A stretch of DNA of 19,782 bases from JBFLYH01 sp964630235 (GTDB lineage Bacteria > Oederibacteriota > JAAXVQ01 > JAUVAV01). Below, piece after piece: positions 13,149-19,782 of this stretch. Position numbers and translations under genes: made by a program. The stretch lies in assembly GCA_964630235.1 (NCBI GenBank), contig CAZVUO010000008.1:1-19782 (forward strand), given 5' to 3'. The notes below the pieces were generated by a model. It did not search any database. It was not told where the DNA came from and worked only from the letters and a program-made list of their open reading frames with translations. Numbering within the stretch: the first letter of the stretch is position 1; each line of letters opens with the position of its first letter.

Positions 13149-13691
13149 ATGGAAATGAAAGCTGCAGCCGTTATTTTTTTACGCGAGCTGTTTAAAAAAG
13201 CCCCACGGGAACAGGAAAAAGCATTTTTGGAACAGCTGAACGAAGAAGAAACCGTGCAGTATAAAAACGCCCTGCCTGTGTCCTGGCTGCCCGTGCGGAG
13301 CGCGGCGAGCCTCCTGGCCAAGGGAGCGCGCATCCTGTATCCGGGAGATCCCACGCCCCTGCAAACCTTCACCAAGGCCGAAGCGGAAAGCGATCTGCAG
13401 GGGGTGTACCGGGTCCTGCTGAGGGTCATCAATATCCCGGCGCTGGTCAACCAGACAGCCAAGCTCTGGGAAAAATATTATAAAAAAGGCAGGGCGCGGA
13501 CCGAGGCGGACCTCGGCACTAAACGCGCGGTCATGTTCGTCGAAGGATTTCCTGAATTCCCGGCGGAGCTTCGCGAGACCGTGACCGGCTACCTCTACGG
13601 CGCCTTGGACCTGACCGGCGTTAAGAATGTCAAGATCACGCAGGATACTACCGATCCGCAGTCCTGGAAGTGGATCGTTACCTGGGCCTGA
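13149..13691 (+). CDS. DUF2378 (TIGR02265)-like protein
   Basis: This cytoplasmic protein of about 180 aa has no signal peptide or membrane segment. The start is ATG 13149, with AGGCGGTGA eight bases upstream; a GTG at 13137 lies inside that ribosome binding site and is less likely. The pattern ALPVSWLPVRSAASLLAKGA, RILYPGDPTPLQTFTKAEAE, a middle helix ending WEKYYKKGRA, and a C-terminal YLYGALDLTGVKNVKI...WKWIVTW resembles the DUF2378 family first noted as a paralogous group in Myxococcus, which is distantly like heme-NO-binding/V4R folds. That match is by memory of the pattern and only moderately secure. It follows the anti-sigma gene by 46 bp and may be the last gene of the cluster. Confidence 0.6.
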   Translation: MEMKAAAVIFLRELFKKAPREQEKAFLEQLNEEETVQYKNALPVSWLPVRSAASLLAKGARILYPGDPTPLQTFTKAEAESDLQGVYRVLLRVINIPALVNQTAKLWEKYYKKGRARTEADLGTKRAVMFVEGFPEFPAELRETVTGYLYGALDLTGVKNVKITQDTTDPQSWKWIVTWA

Positions 13692-13821
13692 ACCAGCCCC
13701 CGCCTGACCGTCGTCCCCGCCCCCCGCATCATCCGATCCCTTTCTGCTGAAAATAATCGTAAAAAAACGCATGAAAAACTTCCGCCACCGGTCCAATCTT
13801 TGTAATTAAATTCCGGAGTGC

Positions 13822-13838
13822 GGCAAAAACACTTTGCC
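13822..13838. other. Small inverted repeat flanking the MITE-like element
   Basis: GGCAAA (13822-13827), loop AACAC, TTTGCC (13833-13838) is a perfect 6-bp inverted repeat. It ends exactly where the left arm of the palindromic element begins. It lacks a T-tract, so it is not a standard terminator for the upstream gene. Confidence 0.45.
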
Positions 13839-13987
13839 AAGTCATTCCGAGAAGCAAAACGACGACTATCGGTCGTTCCCTAGCCGACCAAGGGCGACCG
13901 AAGGAGTCCCTCTGGTGGACCGAGGAATCCCTGGGTCAATCTTTCAACAGAGATTGCTTCGCCTCCCACGGAGGCTCGCAATGACTT
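13839..13987. repeat. MITE-like palindromic intergenic element
   Basis: Left end AAGTCATTCCGAG (13839-13851) and right end CTCGCAATGACTT (13975-13987) are inverted copies with one mismatch. Inside are further hairpins: AACGAC/GTCGTT at about 13858-13877, and a long one at about 13952-13982 (ATTGC...GCCTCC-CAC-GGAGGC...GCAAT). Phrases such as GGAATCCCTGG and GATTGCTTCGCCTC recur in intergenic repeats of many uncultured bacterial genomes. The element has no coding capacity and would be mobilised, if at all, by a transposase elsewhere. It occupies most of the non-coding gap 13692-14030, in which I see nothing else. Confidence 0.65.
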
Positions 13988-14030
13988 CAAAAAGACTTTT
14001 TCCGCGCTCCCACTTTCAGGGAGGTTCGTT

Positions 14031-14642
14031 ATGGAAGGGTGGAAAGGAAGGGCGTGGGTAGTGGCGGTGGGGGTTCTGTGCGGGATGTTGGCCTGGGGTG
14101 CTGTCGGAGCCGGGGCAGCGCCGGCAAAGACCAGGACCGCGACCGGAGAGCTGGTCGCGGGAGGACCAGGTGTGTGGCAGTTGCAGAAGGAGGGGCAGGG
14201 CCAGCCCGTGCGGTTCCGGGTGACCGAACAGACGAAGATCTGGAAAGAGGCCGGTCTGGAGGTCCGCGAATTGGAACCCGGCATGGTCGTGTGCCTGCAG
14301 GGCCGCGGCCAGAACGACCGGTTCATCGCCACCCGCATCCACTGTTTGGCGCCGGAAGAGAGCAAATGGAAGCAGAATAAGAAAACACGCGGCGGGGCGG
14401 CCTATCCCGCGAAGGCGCGCACCACGACCTTGACCGCGTGCGTGCAGGGACTGGAACCGCTTACGGTCCGCAACCGGCATGGGCAGGTGATCCGGGTTGA
14501 AAGCACGCCGCAGACCCGGTGGGTGCGCCATGTGCGGGAAACCGAGCAAGGGCTGGCAGCTGGCGCGAAGGCCCAGGTGACCTATACCACGCAACCTGGA
14601 GAGCCGGAAGCGCGGGAGATCGTCCTGAAGCAGGAAGGGTAA
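14031..14642 (+). CDS. Secreted DUF5666-like two-domain protein
   Basis: This is an exported protein of 203 aa. GGGAGG lies six bases upstream of the ATG. The signal peptide spans about residues 1-29 (MEGWKGRAWVVAVGVLCGML..., cleavage near AGA). The mature part holds two related beta-rich repeats. The first is TRTATGELVAGGPGVWQLQK with PVRFRVTEQTKIWKE and LEPGMVVCLQGR. The second begins TTTLTACVQGLEPLTVRNRH and ends AGAKAQVTYTTQP. This OB-fold-like pattern (short strands, T-x-I/R-W, then L-x-x-G-x-x-V) fits DUF5666-type periplasmic proteins; the biochemical role is unknown. It converges on ymdB with only 3 bp between stops and no terminator visible. Confidence 0.6.
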   Translation: MEGWKGRAWVVAVGVLCGMLAWGAVGAGAAPAKTRTATGELVAGGPGVWQLQKEGQGQPVRFRVTEQTKIWKEAGLEVRELEPGMVVCLQGRGQNDRFIATRIHCLAPEESKWKQNKKTRGGAAYPAKARTTTLTACVQGLEPLTVRNRHGQVIRVESTPQTRWVRHVRETEQGLAAGAKAQVTYTTQPGEPEAREIVLKQEG

Positions 14643-14645
14643 GTG

Positions 14646-15455
14646 TTAGGCGTTTTCCAGGCTTTTCTGGATGCGCTGGATACGCACGGCTTTGCCGCTG
14701 GCGGAGTCGGCTTCCACCAGCACGGCGTTGATCCACAGGCGCCCGGTGGCCGGGGTGAAACGGGAAGGCGTCTGCTTCACGAACCGGTGAATGGCGTCCT
14801 CTTTTTTCACCCCGATCACCGAGTCGCGCGATCCGGTCATGCCGACGTCGGTTAAATAGGCGGTACCGCCGGGCAGAATCTCCTCGTCCGCGGTCTGGAC
14901 ATGGGTGTGGGTGCCGATGACGGCGGTGGCCAAACCGTCCAGATGCCACCCCAAGGCGCGTTTTTCCGAAGTGATCTCGGCGTGGAAATCAACCAGCACC
15001 AGGGGCGTTTCACGGCGAAGGCCGCGGATGATCTTTTGGCCCAGGGCGAACGGGTCGTCCAGGGGGCGCATGTACACCCGGCCTTCCAAATTGACCACGC
15101 CGATTTTGGGGCCGCCGAGCCTGGGTTCGTACACCTGCCAGCCCCGTCCCGGCGCGCCCTCGGGATAATTGGCGGGCCGCAGCAGCCGGCTTTCCTGGTC
15201 CAGCGTGGGCAGGATCTGCTTTTTGTCCCAGATATGATTGCCGGAGGTAAGCACATCCGCGCCCAGACGGAACAGCTCCTGGGCGATCTCCGGCGTCAGC
15301 CCGAACCCGCCGGCCGCGTTCTCGGCGTTCAGAATGGTCAGATCCGGCCGCCATTCCTGCTTGAGCCCGGGCAACAGGCGGGCCAGGGCCTCGCGGCCCG
15401 GCTCGCCTATCACGTCCCCGATCAACAATAACCGCGTGGTGGCTGGTTCCGCCAT
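14646..15455 (-). CDS. ymdB: YmdB-type metallophosphoesterase (TIGR00282 family)
   Basis: This is a calcineurin-like phosphodiesterase; characterised YmdB relatives hydrolyse cyclic nucleotides such as 2',3'-cAMP and influence RNase Y-related and biofilm phenotypes in Bacillus. It is about 269 aa, the normal family length. Metal-ligand motifs are in order: IGDVIGEPGR (12-21), NAENAAGG, SGNHIWDKK, VDFHAE and GTHTHVQTAD, followed by YLTDVGMTGSRDSVIGV. The start chosen is ATG at 15455, with GGAG six bases upstream and a 10-bp gap from the rny stop; an in-frame ATG at 15482 would overlap rny. The pair rny-ymdB is a conserved operon in many phyla. Confidence 0.95.
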   Translation of the reverse strand: MAEPATTRLLLIGDVIGEPGREALARLLPGLKQEWRPDLTILNAENAAGGFGLTPEIAQELFRLGADVLTSGNHIWDKKQILPTLDQESRLLRPANYPEGAPGRGWQVYEPRLGGPKIGVVNLEGRVYMRPLDDPFALGQKIIRGLRRETPLVLVDFHAEITSEKRALGWHLDGLATAVIGTHTHVQTADEEILPGGTAYLTDVGMTGSRDSVIGVKKEDAIHRFVKQTPSRFTPATGRLWINAVLVEADSASGKAVRIQRIQKSLENA

Positions 15456-15465
15456 GTCCGCTCCG

Positions 15466-17022
15466 CTATTTGGCGTATTCAATGGCCCGGGTCTCCCGGA
15501 TCACGGTCACCTTGATCTGTCCGGGGTATTCGATCTCCTCTTCCACTTTCTTGGCGATGTCCTTGGCGAGCAGAATGGCGGCATCGTCGTCCAGTTCCTC
15601 TTCCTTGACCAGAATGCGCAATTCGCGGCCGGCCTGGATGGCATATGCCTTGGAGACGCCGGTGAACGACATGGAGATATCTTCCAGCTTCTTCAGCCGC
15701 TTGATGTAGGTCTCGATGTTCTCCCGGCGGGCGCCCGGCCGGGAGGCGGAAATGGCGTCCGCCGCCTGAACCAGCACGGCCTCCAGGCTCTGGAATTCCA
15801 CCTCGCCGTGGTGGGCGAGAATGCAGTGGACCACCGAGGGCGGTTCGTTGAATTTTCCCGCCAGCTCGGACCCGATCTGGGCGTGGCCGCCTTCCAGCTC
15901 ATGGTCCACGGCCTTGCCCAGATCGTGCAGCAGGCCGGCCCGGTTCGCCAGCTGAATGTCGGCCCGTAGCTCCGCGGCCATGGCCGCGGCCAAATGCGCC
16001 ACTTCGATCGAGTGTTGGAGTACGTTCTGGCCGAAACTGGTGCGGAAACGCAGGCGTCCCAGGGTCCGGATGATTTCCGGATGCAGACCCGTGACGCTGG
16101 TCTCCAGCATGGCGCGTTCGCCGGCCTCCTTGATCATGACGTCCACTTCGTTTTTGGCCTTGGCGACCACGTCCTCGATCCGGCCAGGGTGGATGCGGCC
16201 GTCCGAAAGCAGTTTTTCCAGGGCCAGCCGGGCGACCTCGCGCCGGACGATGTCAAATCCGGAGATGATCACCGCCTCGGGCGTGTCGTCCACGATCAGG
16301 TCCACGCCCGTGGCCTGTTCCAGGGCGCGGATGTTCCGTCCCTCGCGGCCGATGATCCGGCCCTTCATCTCCTCATTGGGAAGTTGGACCACGGAGATCG
16401 TGTTTTCCACCGTGAACTCAGACGCATTGCGCTGGATGGCCATGGTGATGATGCGCTTGGCCTTGCGTTCGGCATTCTCCTTGGATTCTTCCTCGATCTG
16501 CCGGATCAGGCGAGCCCCATCGTGCCGGGCTTCGTTGGTCATGGTCTCGATCAGGAGCTTTTTCGCCGCCTCGGAGGTCAGGCCGGAGATTTTTTCCAGC
16601 TGGTTCCGTTGTTCCACGATCAAACCGTCCAGTTGGGCCTGTTTCTGCTGTACGTCTTTCAGTTCGTTTTTAAGCCCTTCTTCGCGGGATTGCAGTTCCT
16701 GCTCCCGCCGGTCCAGGCCGTCCATGCGCCGCTCGAGGGCCTCTTCTTTTTGCAGCAGGCGTTTTTCCAGGTTCTGCATTTCCTGGCGCTGATTGCGGGT
16801 CTGCTCTTCAAACTCCTGTTTCTCGCGGTAGAGCCGGTCTTTGGCCTCTAATTCCAGGTCGCGGCGCTTGGTCTCGATCTCGCGCTGGGCGGTTTCGAGC
16901 AGGCGCCGGGCTTGGGTTTCGGCGGCGATCGTCTTTTGGGTGGCAAATAACCGGGTAAGCGCAAAACCAACCGCAACCCCAATGATCAGGGCCGCAAGGA
17001 TCAGAACAACTGACAATCCCAT
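15466..17022 (-). CDS. rny: Ribonuclease Y
   Basis: This is a membrane-anchored endoribonuclease that initiates mRNA decay. It is 518 aa, matching the usual length. An N-terminal membrane segment (MGLSVVLILAALIIGVAVGF) leads into a long coiled coil (about 35-150) rich in Glu, Gln and Arg. A KH domain (RIIGREGRNIRALEQATGVD) and an HD domain with HSIEVAHLAAAMA and LLHDLGK (His366-Asp367) follow. The C-terminal ends with GQIKVTVIRE. GGAGG lies eight bases upstream of the ATG at 17022; the open frame extends 67 codons further but that part has no homology. It is expressed from the consensus promoter at 17270-17298 through a leader of about 240 nt. Confidence 0.97.
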   Translation of the reverse strand: MGLSVVLILAALIIGVAVGFALTRLFATQKTIAAETQARRLLETAQREIETKRRDLELEAKDRLYREKQEFEEQTRNQRQEMQNLEKRLLQKEEALERRMDGLDRREQELQSREEGLKNELKDVQQKQAQLDGLIVEQRNQLEKISGLTSEAAKKLLIETMTNEARHDGARLIRQIEEESKENAERKAKRIITMAIQRNASEFTVENTISVVQLPNEEMKGRIIGREGRNIRALEQATGVDLIVDDTPEAVIISGFDIVRREVARLALEKLLSDGRIHPGRIEDVVAKAKNEVDVMIKEAGERAMLETSVTGLHPEIIRTLGRLRFRTSFGQNVLQHSIEVAHLAAAMAAELRADIQLANRAGLLHDLGKAVDHELEGGHAQIGSELAGKFNEPPSVVHCILAHHGEVEFQSLEAVLVQAADAISASRPGARRENIETYIKRLKKLEDISMSFTGVSKAYAIQAGRELRILVKEEELDDDAAILLAKDIAKKVEEEIEYPGQIKVTVIRETRAIEYAK

Positions 17023-17263
17023 GGGGAGAGCCTCCTCATCTTGCAGCGGAGGCAAGGAAGGACCGTACGGACAAAAAGCGCGGGTGAGTGTTAGGACACT
17101 ATGCGGTTCATCGTGGTGTAAGCCTGAAACAGGCCAGCAGGGCCGAAAGCGCTCATGTTCGCGTTTGTCACCCGTAAATTTTATCCTGCACGCATCCCGA
17201 CCGGGAATGCATGCGCCCATCAATCCGCTGCAGATATATAATTATCCGATCGTCAGATCGGTT
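17023..17263 (-). promoter_or_regulatory. Structured 5' leader of rny
   Basis: Between the predicted transcription start (about 17263) and rny there are several stable hairpins: a 6-bp perfect stem at 17246-17261 (CCGATC, TGAC loop, GATCGG), an 11-bp stem at 17188-17214 with G-U pairs, and GCCTG/CAGGC at 17122-17134. rny leaders elsewhere are targets of autoregulation; whether this one is cannot be told from sequence. It matches no riboswitch class I recognise. Confidence 0.5.
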
Positions 17264-17269
17264 TAGAGC

Positions 17270-17298
17270 ATTATAAGCGGCGGCAGAACAGTTGTCAA
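17270..17298 (-). promoter_or_regulatory. Perfect consensus housekeeping promoter for rny-ymdB
   Basis: On the minus strand TTGACA (17298-17293) and TATAAT (17275-17270) are separated by exactly 17 bp, an exact match to the sigma-70-type consensus. The predicted start is near 17263, directly ahead of the palindrome at 17246-17261, which could act as operator or as a 5' stabilising stem. Confidence 0.85.
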
Positions 17299-17580
17299 GG
17301 TGCAACCGGATCAGCGGTCAGGCGGGGGGGGCGCCCTCCGGCAAAGCCCGCGGGACGCAGATCAACCTGGCAGAGGCGATATTTCGCGGAGCCGCAAGAT
17401 GTCATGAACAGGCTGTTCAGTTGAAAATTGAAGGTTTTTCGGCGGCTGTTAAACCATTCCCTCCGCTGGGGGTTGAATGCGGAATCGTTGCTCCGGGGAT
17501 GTCGCCAAGAGGGGGTAACGCGGGGTGCAGTTGGTACGGGGGGCTCCATAGAAAGCCCGGGGCATTCAGCGAAACAGCAT
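17299..17580. other. Non-coding spacer between 6S RNA and rny promoter
   Basis: There is no convincing gene on either strand; a plus-strand open frame across it has no family resemblance and would run antisense into the 6S terminator. It contains a 13-base palindrome, GAACAG-G-CTGTTC, at 17406-17418 of unknown meaning. Nothing else is recognised. Confidence 0.5.
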
Positions 17581-17760
17581 AAAAAAACCCACGGTGCCGT
17601 GTGAAGCAGCCATGCACTGAACCCTCATGTACAGGTGGGACCCGAAGGGCCGGATTTGGCTTTCCCAGCGAAGGGAAGGCACTTGCCGGTCTGACACGGC
17701 TCCCTTAGTCTGCTCGTAGGTTCGGGATTGGCAGCTTCATCACCAACACCGCAGGCAACT
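17581..17760 (-). ncRNA. ssrS: 6S RNA
   Basis: This is a regulatory RNA of about 180 nt that binds RNA polymerase holoenzyme. On the minus strand the 5' end (CCTGCGGTGTTGGTGATGAA...) and 3' end (GCTTCACACGGCACCGTGGG) pair over about 20 bp with small bulges to form the closing stem. Inside it, the GCC/GGC pair and GAACCT with AGGGTTC lead to a large interrupted hairpin, the 6S architecture. Sequence pieces seen in 6S families are present: AATCCCGAACCT, AAGGGAGCC, CTTCCC...GGGAAAGCC, and CCACCTGTAC...GAGGGTTCA. The stem is followed by seven T residues, giving termination at about 17581. Location upstream of rny is a known 6S context in several phyla. Ends are accurate to a few bases. Recognition was by eye. 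Confidence 0.8.
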
Positions 17761-17762
17761 AT

Positions 17763-17791
17763 AAAATATCATATTGAATGCCTGAATGCAA
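17763..17791 (-). promoter_or_regulatory. Candidate promoter for 6S RNA
   Basis: On the minus strand TTGCAT (17791-17786), a 17-bp spacer, and TATTTT (17768-17763) place transcription start at about 17756-17759, where the closing stem of the 6S RNA begins. An overlapping TATGAT offers a second possible -10. Confidence 0.5.
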
Positions 17792-17831
17792 TTGTCTGAT
17801 CCCTTGCGGGCGGATTATCTGGATTTAGCAT

Positions 17832-17860
17832 TTGCCGGAACATGGGAGTTTGGATATAAT
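17832..17860 (+). promoter_or_regulatory. Promoter of the Thr/Pro-repeat protein gene
   Basis: TTGCCG (17832-17837), a 17-bp spacer and TATAAT (17855-17860) form a good plus-strand promoter. It is divergent from the 6S promoter about 40 bp away. Transcription would start near 17867 and produce a leader of about 280 nt. Confidence 0.6.
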
Positions 17861-17866
17861 AAAGAA

Positions 17867-18146
17867 TAATACTTAATTTGTGGGCGATTATTTTATTTTT
17901 TTTGTCCGCTATTTTGTAAAATATATCCAGGGAAAAATTATCAAAAATTTAAAAATAAAATGCGTTTTCACGGTTTTGTTTATTACCAGAAACCAGGAAC
18001 CTGAAAAAGCAGGTTCCAGTCTAAATTCATAGTGAATAGCGCGTCCTGACTCAAAGCACAAATGGGGTGCTTTTTGAGAGGCTGGTTGCGTCTTTAGCTC
18101 CTCCGGTCCCAGGCCGGAGATTCTTTGTTCAAGAGAAGGAACCTAG
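17867..18146 (+). promoter_or_regulatory. AT-rich, hairpin-rich leader of the Thr/Pro-repeat protein gene
   Basis: The first 120 bases are strongly AT-rich. Four consecutive hairpins then follow: GGAACCTG/CAGGTTCC (17996-18017, 8-bp stem), ATTCA/TGAAT (18025-18037), CTCAAAGCAC with GTGC-TT-TTTGAG (18050-18078), and CTCCGG/CCGGAG (18101-18119). No T-tract follows any of them except the internal TTTTT of the third. This may be a cis-regulatory RNA; I cannot assign a class. There is no gene in this interval. Confidence 0.45.
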
Positions 18147-19782
18147 GTGCTGATGCGGGCCCCGGCAAGACAGTGCGTCTCAGGACGGCTGATTCTTATT
18201 TTTTTCACCCTGTGCCTGCTGGCCGTATGGGGTTCGGTCCGCCCGGCCGCGGCCGCTGATTTTTGGTACGATGATCTCACTGGAACCGCCGGCAGCCAGC
18301 CGGTTGCCTGGACCGACGAGACCAACGACAACACCTTCAATGCGGAGATCGCTTTTTCCTACACGTCCTCCCACGCAGCCGTGACCCGCACGGCTGACAG
18401 CACATGGGGGAAGGTTTTGTCCCCCGCGCTCAACTGCAACGTGAGCACGTACGATTTGGTCGAGCTGCGTGTCACGGGACTGTCCGCCTCCACCACCTGG
18501 AAGATCGGCATCCAGGAAATCGGGGGCAGTTATACGTATTGGGATCTAAACAGTTCCAGCGCTGAAACCGGGACCTTTGCTTTTGATTTTTCGGCGGTCA
18601 CGGGCTGGTCAGGCTTCCATCAGTTTTCCGTGCAGCTGACCGTGGAAGGCAGTTCCGGCGCTTATATGGAAGTGGATTTTGTGCGCATCTGCGACGACGC
18701 CGTGACACCCACGCCGACCAACACGCCGACCAACACGCCGACCCCTGCGGATACACCGAGTTTTACCGCGACACCCACGCATACGCAGACGGATACGGCC
18801 ACTGCCACGCCGACCTTTACGCACACGTCTACGGATACGCCGACAGCGACCGTAACCGCCACGCCCACGGTTACGCCCTACCCCCGCGCCAGCGGTTACA
18901 TCCAGCCCAATGCCAGCGATCCCTGGCAAATACAGGCTTACGAGTATGTGCTGTTCACCCAAGGCGGGGACGCGCTGAGCACGCTCTCCATCGAAATTCC
19001 CGGCGGCTGGGCCGTGCCAGACACCCCGGTTTCCAATGTCATGCTGGGAACGGTCTCGATCAGCGGTGAACGCATTCTGGTGACCTACACCCCACCGCTG
19101 GCAGCCGGCTCGTTCGACAGCATTACGCTGACCGCGACCGCGCCCGGCGTGGGCGGGTATTATTATTGGACCGGGTATCTCAATGACGGCAGCTACCAAG
19201 CCACCACGCCGGTAAGCAAATACCAATATGTTCAGGTCTATACTGCCACCTCGACCGTCACCCCGACCTTGACCCATACCCCGACCGCCACGGCCACGCC
19301 GACCTTCACTCATTCTCCGACAGATACTGCGACCGGCACGGCCACGCCGACTGACACGCCGACCTATACGGCGACCCCGACAGATACAGCGACCGACACA
19401 GCCACCCCGACCGATACGCCGACGTTTACGGCCACCCCGACCGATACGCCGACATTCACGGTCACGCCGACAGATACGGCGACCGGCACGTCCACGCCGA
19501 CTGACACGCCGACCTATACGGCGACCCCGACCGATACCCCAACCTCCACGGCCACCCCGACGGATACACCGACCTATACGGCGACCCCGACCGATACGCC
19601 GACCTATACGGCGACGCCCACGGACACCGCGACTTCCACTGCCACGCCGACCGATACGCCGACCTTTACGGTCACCCCGACGGATACCGCAACCTCAACA
19701 GCCACACCCACGGACACGCCGACGAATACGGCCACCCCGACGGATACACCGACCTATACGGCGACCCCGACCGATACGCCGA
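18147..19782 (+). CDS. Secreted Thr/Pro-repeat surface protein (partial, runs off the right edge)
   Basis: The frame is open to the end of the window, so the C-terminus is missing. GAAGGA lies six bases before a GTG at 18147; an ATG two codons later (18153) is the alternative start. A signal peptide is clear (LILIFFTLCLLAVWGSV..., cleavage near AAA-AD). Counting from that ATG, the parts are as follows. Residues about 36-182 form a jelly-roll-like beta domain (FWYDDLTGTAGSQP, STWGKVLSPALN, MEVDFVRIC) resembling carbohydrate-binding modules. A first Thr/Pro linker spans 185-241. A second beta-sandwich domain spans about 243-366. From about residue 397 an uninterrupted run of decapeptides of the form ATPTDTPTYT continues to the edge. 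Such proteins are typically exported and extended, and the repeats may be O-glycosylated; anchoring and function are unknown. Confidence 0.85.
   Translation, partial: MLMRAPARQCVSGRLILIFFTLCLLAVWGSVRPAAAADFWYDDLTGTAGSQPVAWTDETNDNTFNAEIAFSYTSSHAAVTRTADSTWGKVLSPALNCNVSTYDLVELRVTGLSASTTWKIGIQEIGGSYTYWDLNSSSAETGTFAFDFSAVTGWSGFHQFSVQLTVEGSSGAYMEVDFVRICDDAVTPTPTNTPTNTPTPADTPSFTATPTHTQTDTATATPTFTHTSTDTPTATVTATPTVTPYPRASGYIQPNASDPWQIQAYEYVLFTQGGDALSTLSIEIPGGWAVPDTPVSNVMLGTVSISGERILVTYTPPLAAGSFDSITLTATAPGVGGYYYWTGYLNDGSYQATTPVSKYQYVQVYTATSTVTPTLTHTPTATATPTFTHSPTDTATGTATPTDTPTYTATPTDTATDTATPTDTPTFTATPTDTPTFTVTPTDTATGTSTPTDTPTYTATPTDTPTSTATPTDTPTYTATPTDTPTYTATPTDTATSTATPTDTPTFTVTPTDTATSTATPTDTPTNTATPTDTPTYTATPTDTP
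19341..19782 (+). repeat. In-frame 30-bp tandem repeat (decapeptide A-T-P-T-D-T-x-T-x-T)
   Basis: Fourteen complete units and one partial unit, each exactly 30 bp, are arranged head to tail from 19341 to the window edge. All units keep T-P-T-D-T at positions 2-6. Position 1 is Ala, Val or Ser, position 7 is Pro or Ala, and position 9 varies (Tyr, Phe, Asp, Gly, Ser, Asn). Codon-level differences between units show an older array, while nearly identical neighbours (such as those at 19551 and 19581) suggest recent duplication. Confidence 0.95.

Noticed and set aside
17406..17418. LexA-like operator (GAACAG-G-CTGTTC)
   Set aside because: The half-site spacing is five bases between GAAC and GTTC rather than four, and no SOS gene is adjacent.
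17292..17582. Plus-strand 96-codon frame between the rny promoter and 6S RNA
   Set aside because: No homology or ribosome binding site, starts inside the rny promoter and ends at the 6S terminator.
18041..18078. c-di-GMP-I riboswitch core (GACTCAAAGC resembles GACGCAAAGC)
   Set aside because: The partner GGCAAACC segment, the tetraloop receptor and the second conserved stem are not visible; a covariance search with RF01051 would settle it.
18609..19313. Minus-strand open frame opposite the repeat protein
   Set aside because: Its Gly/Arg/Val repeats are simply the antisense of Thr/Pro codons.
19341..19782. CRISPR array
   Set aside because: The 30-bp units are contiguous with no spacers and are in frame within a coding region.

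Overview
The window is a chromosomal fragment of an unidentified diderm (Gram-negative-type) bacterium with GC-rich coding DNA. It carries Sec-type signal peptides, a lipoprotein, a TAD/Flp secretin, a 6S RNA upstream of RNase Y, and a very long secreted protein built on Thr/Pro decapeptide repeats. That combination is familiar from uncultured lineages recovered by metagenomics (Omnitrophota-, Deltaproteobacteria- or other candidate-phylum-like). The sequence alone does not let me name the phylum.

Layout. 1-272: no supportable gene. 260-940: a GIY-YIG protein, preceded by two inverted repeats, overlaps a Dabb-domain protein. 974-1519 (minus): a secreted DUF2141-like protein. 1632-13691 (plus) is the core of the window: a TAD (tight adherence/Flp-type IV pilus) assembly cluster. 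It runs lipoprotein, cpaB, a short cpaC secretin, a cpaE-cpaF (tadZ-tadA) gene fusion, an AT-rich three-gene insert, tadB, tadC, an ECF sigma factor, its probable membrane anti-sigma factor, and a DUF2378-like protein. No Flp pilin, prepilin peptidase or pseudopilin gene is present in the window.

The AT-rich insert (about 6197-9850) splits the pilus cluster between the ATPase and the inner-membrane platform genes. Its first gene is the most unusual item here: a PrsW-like intramembrane protease fused through a second membrane module and a Thr-Pro linker to a C-terminal NlpC/P60 cell-wall peptidase domain. It is followed by a secreted propeller-like protein, a possible microprotein, and a secreted DUF4431-like protein. 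In Bacillus PrsW cleaves the anti-sigma factor of an ECF sigma factor, and this operon ends with an ECF sigma/anti-sigma pair. I therefore propose a pilus-linked envelope-sensing circuit; this is inference.

13692-14030 holds a MITE-like palindromic element. 14031-14642 is a secreted DUF5666-like protein converging, with a 3-bp gap, on the minus-strand rny-ymdB operon (RNase Y and a YmdB-type phosphodiesterase). That operon has a perfect TTGACA-N17-TATAAT promoter and a structured leader of about 240 nt. Upstream lies a 6S RNA gene (minus strand, about 17581-17760). A divergent promoter and hairpin-rich leader then precede a secreted Thr/Pro-repeat protein that runs off the right edge.
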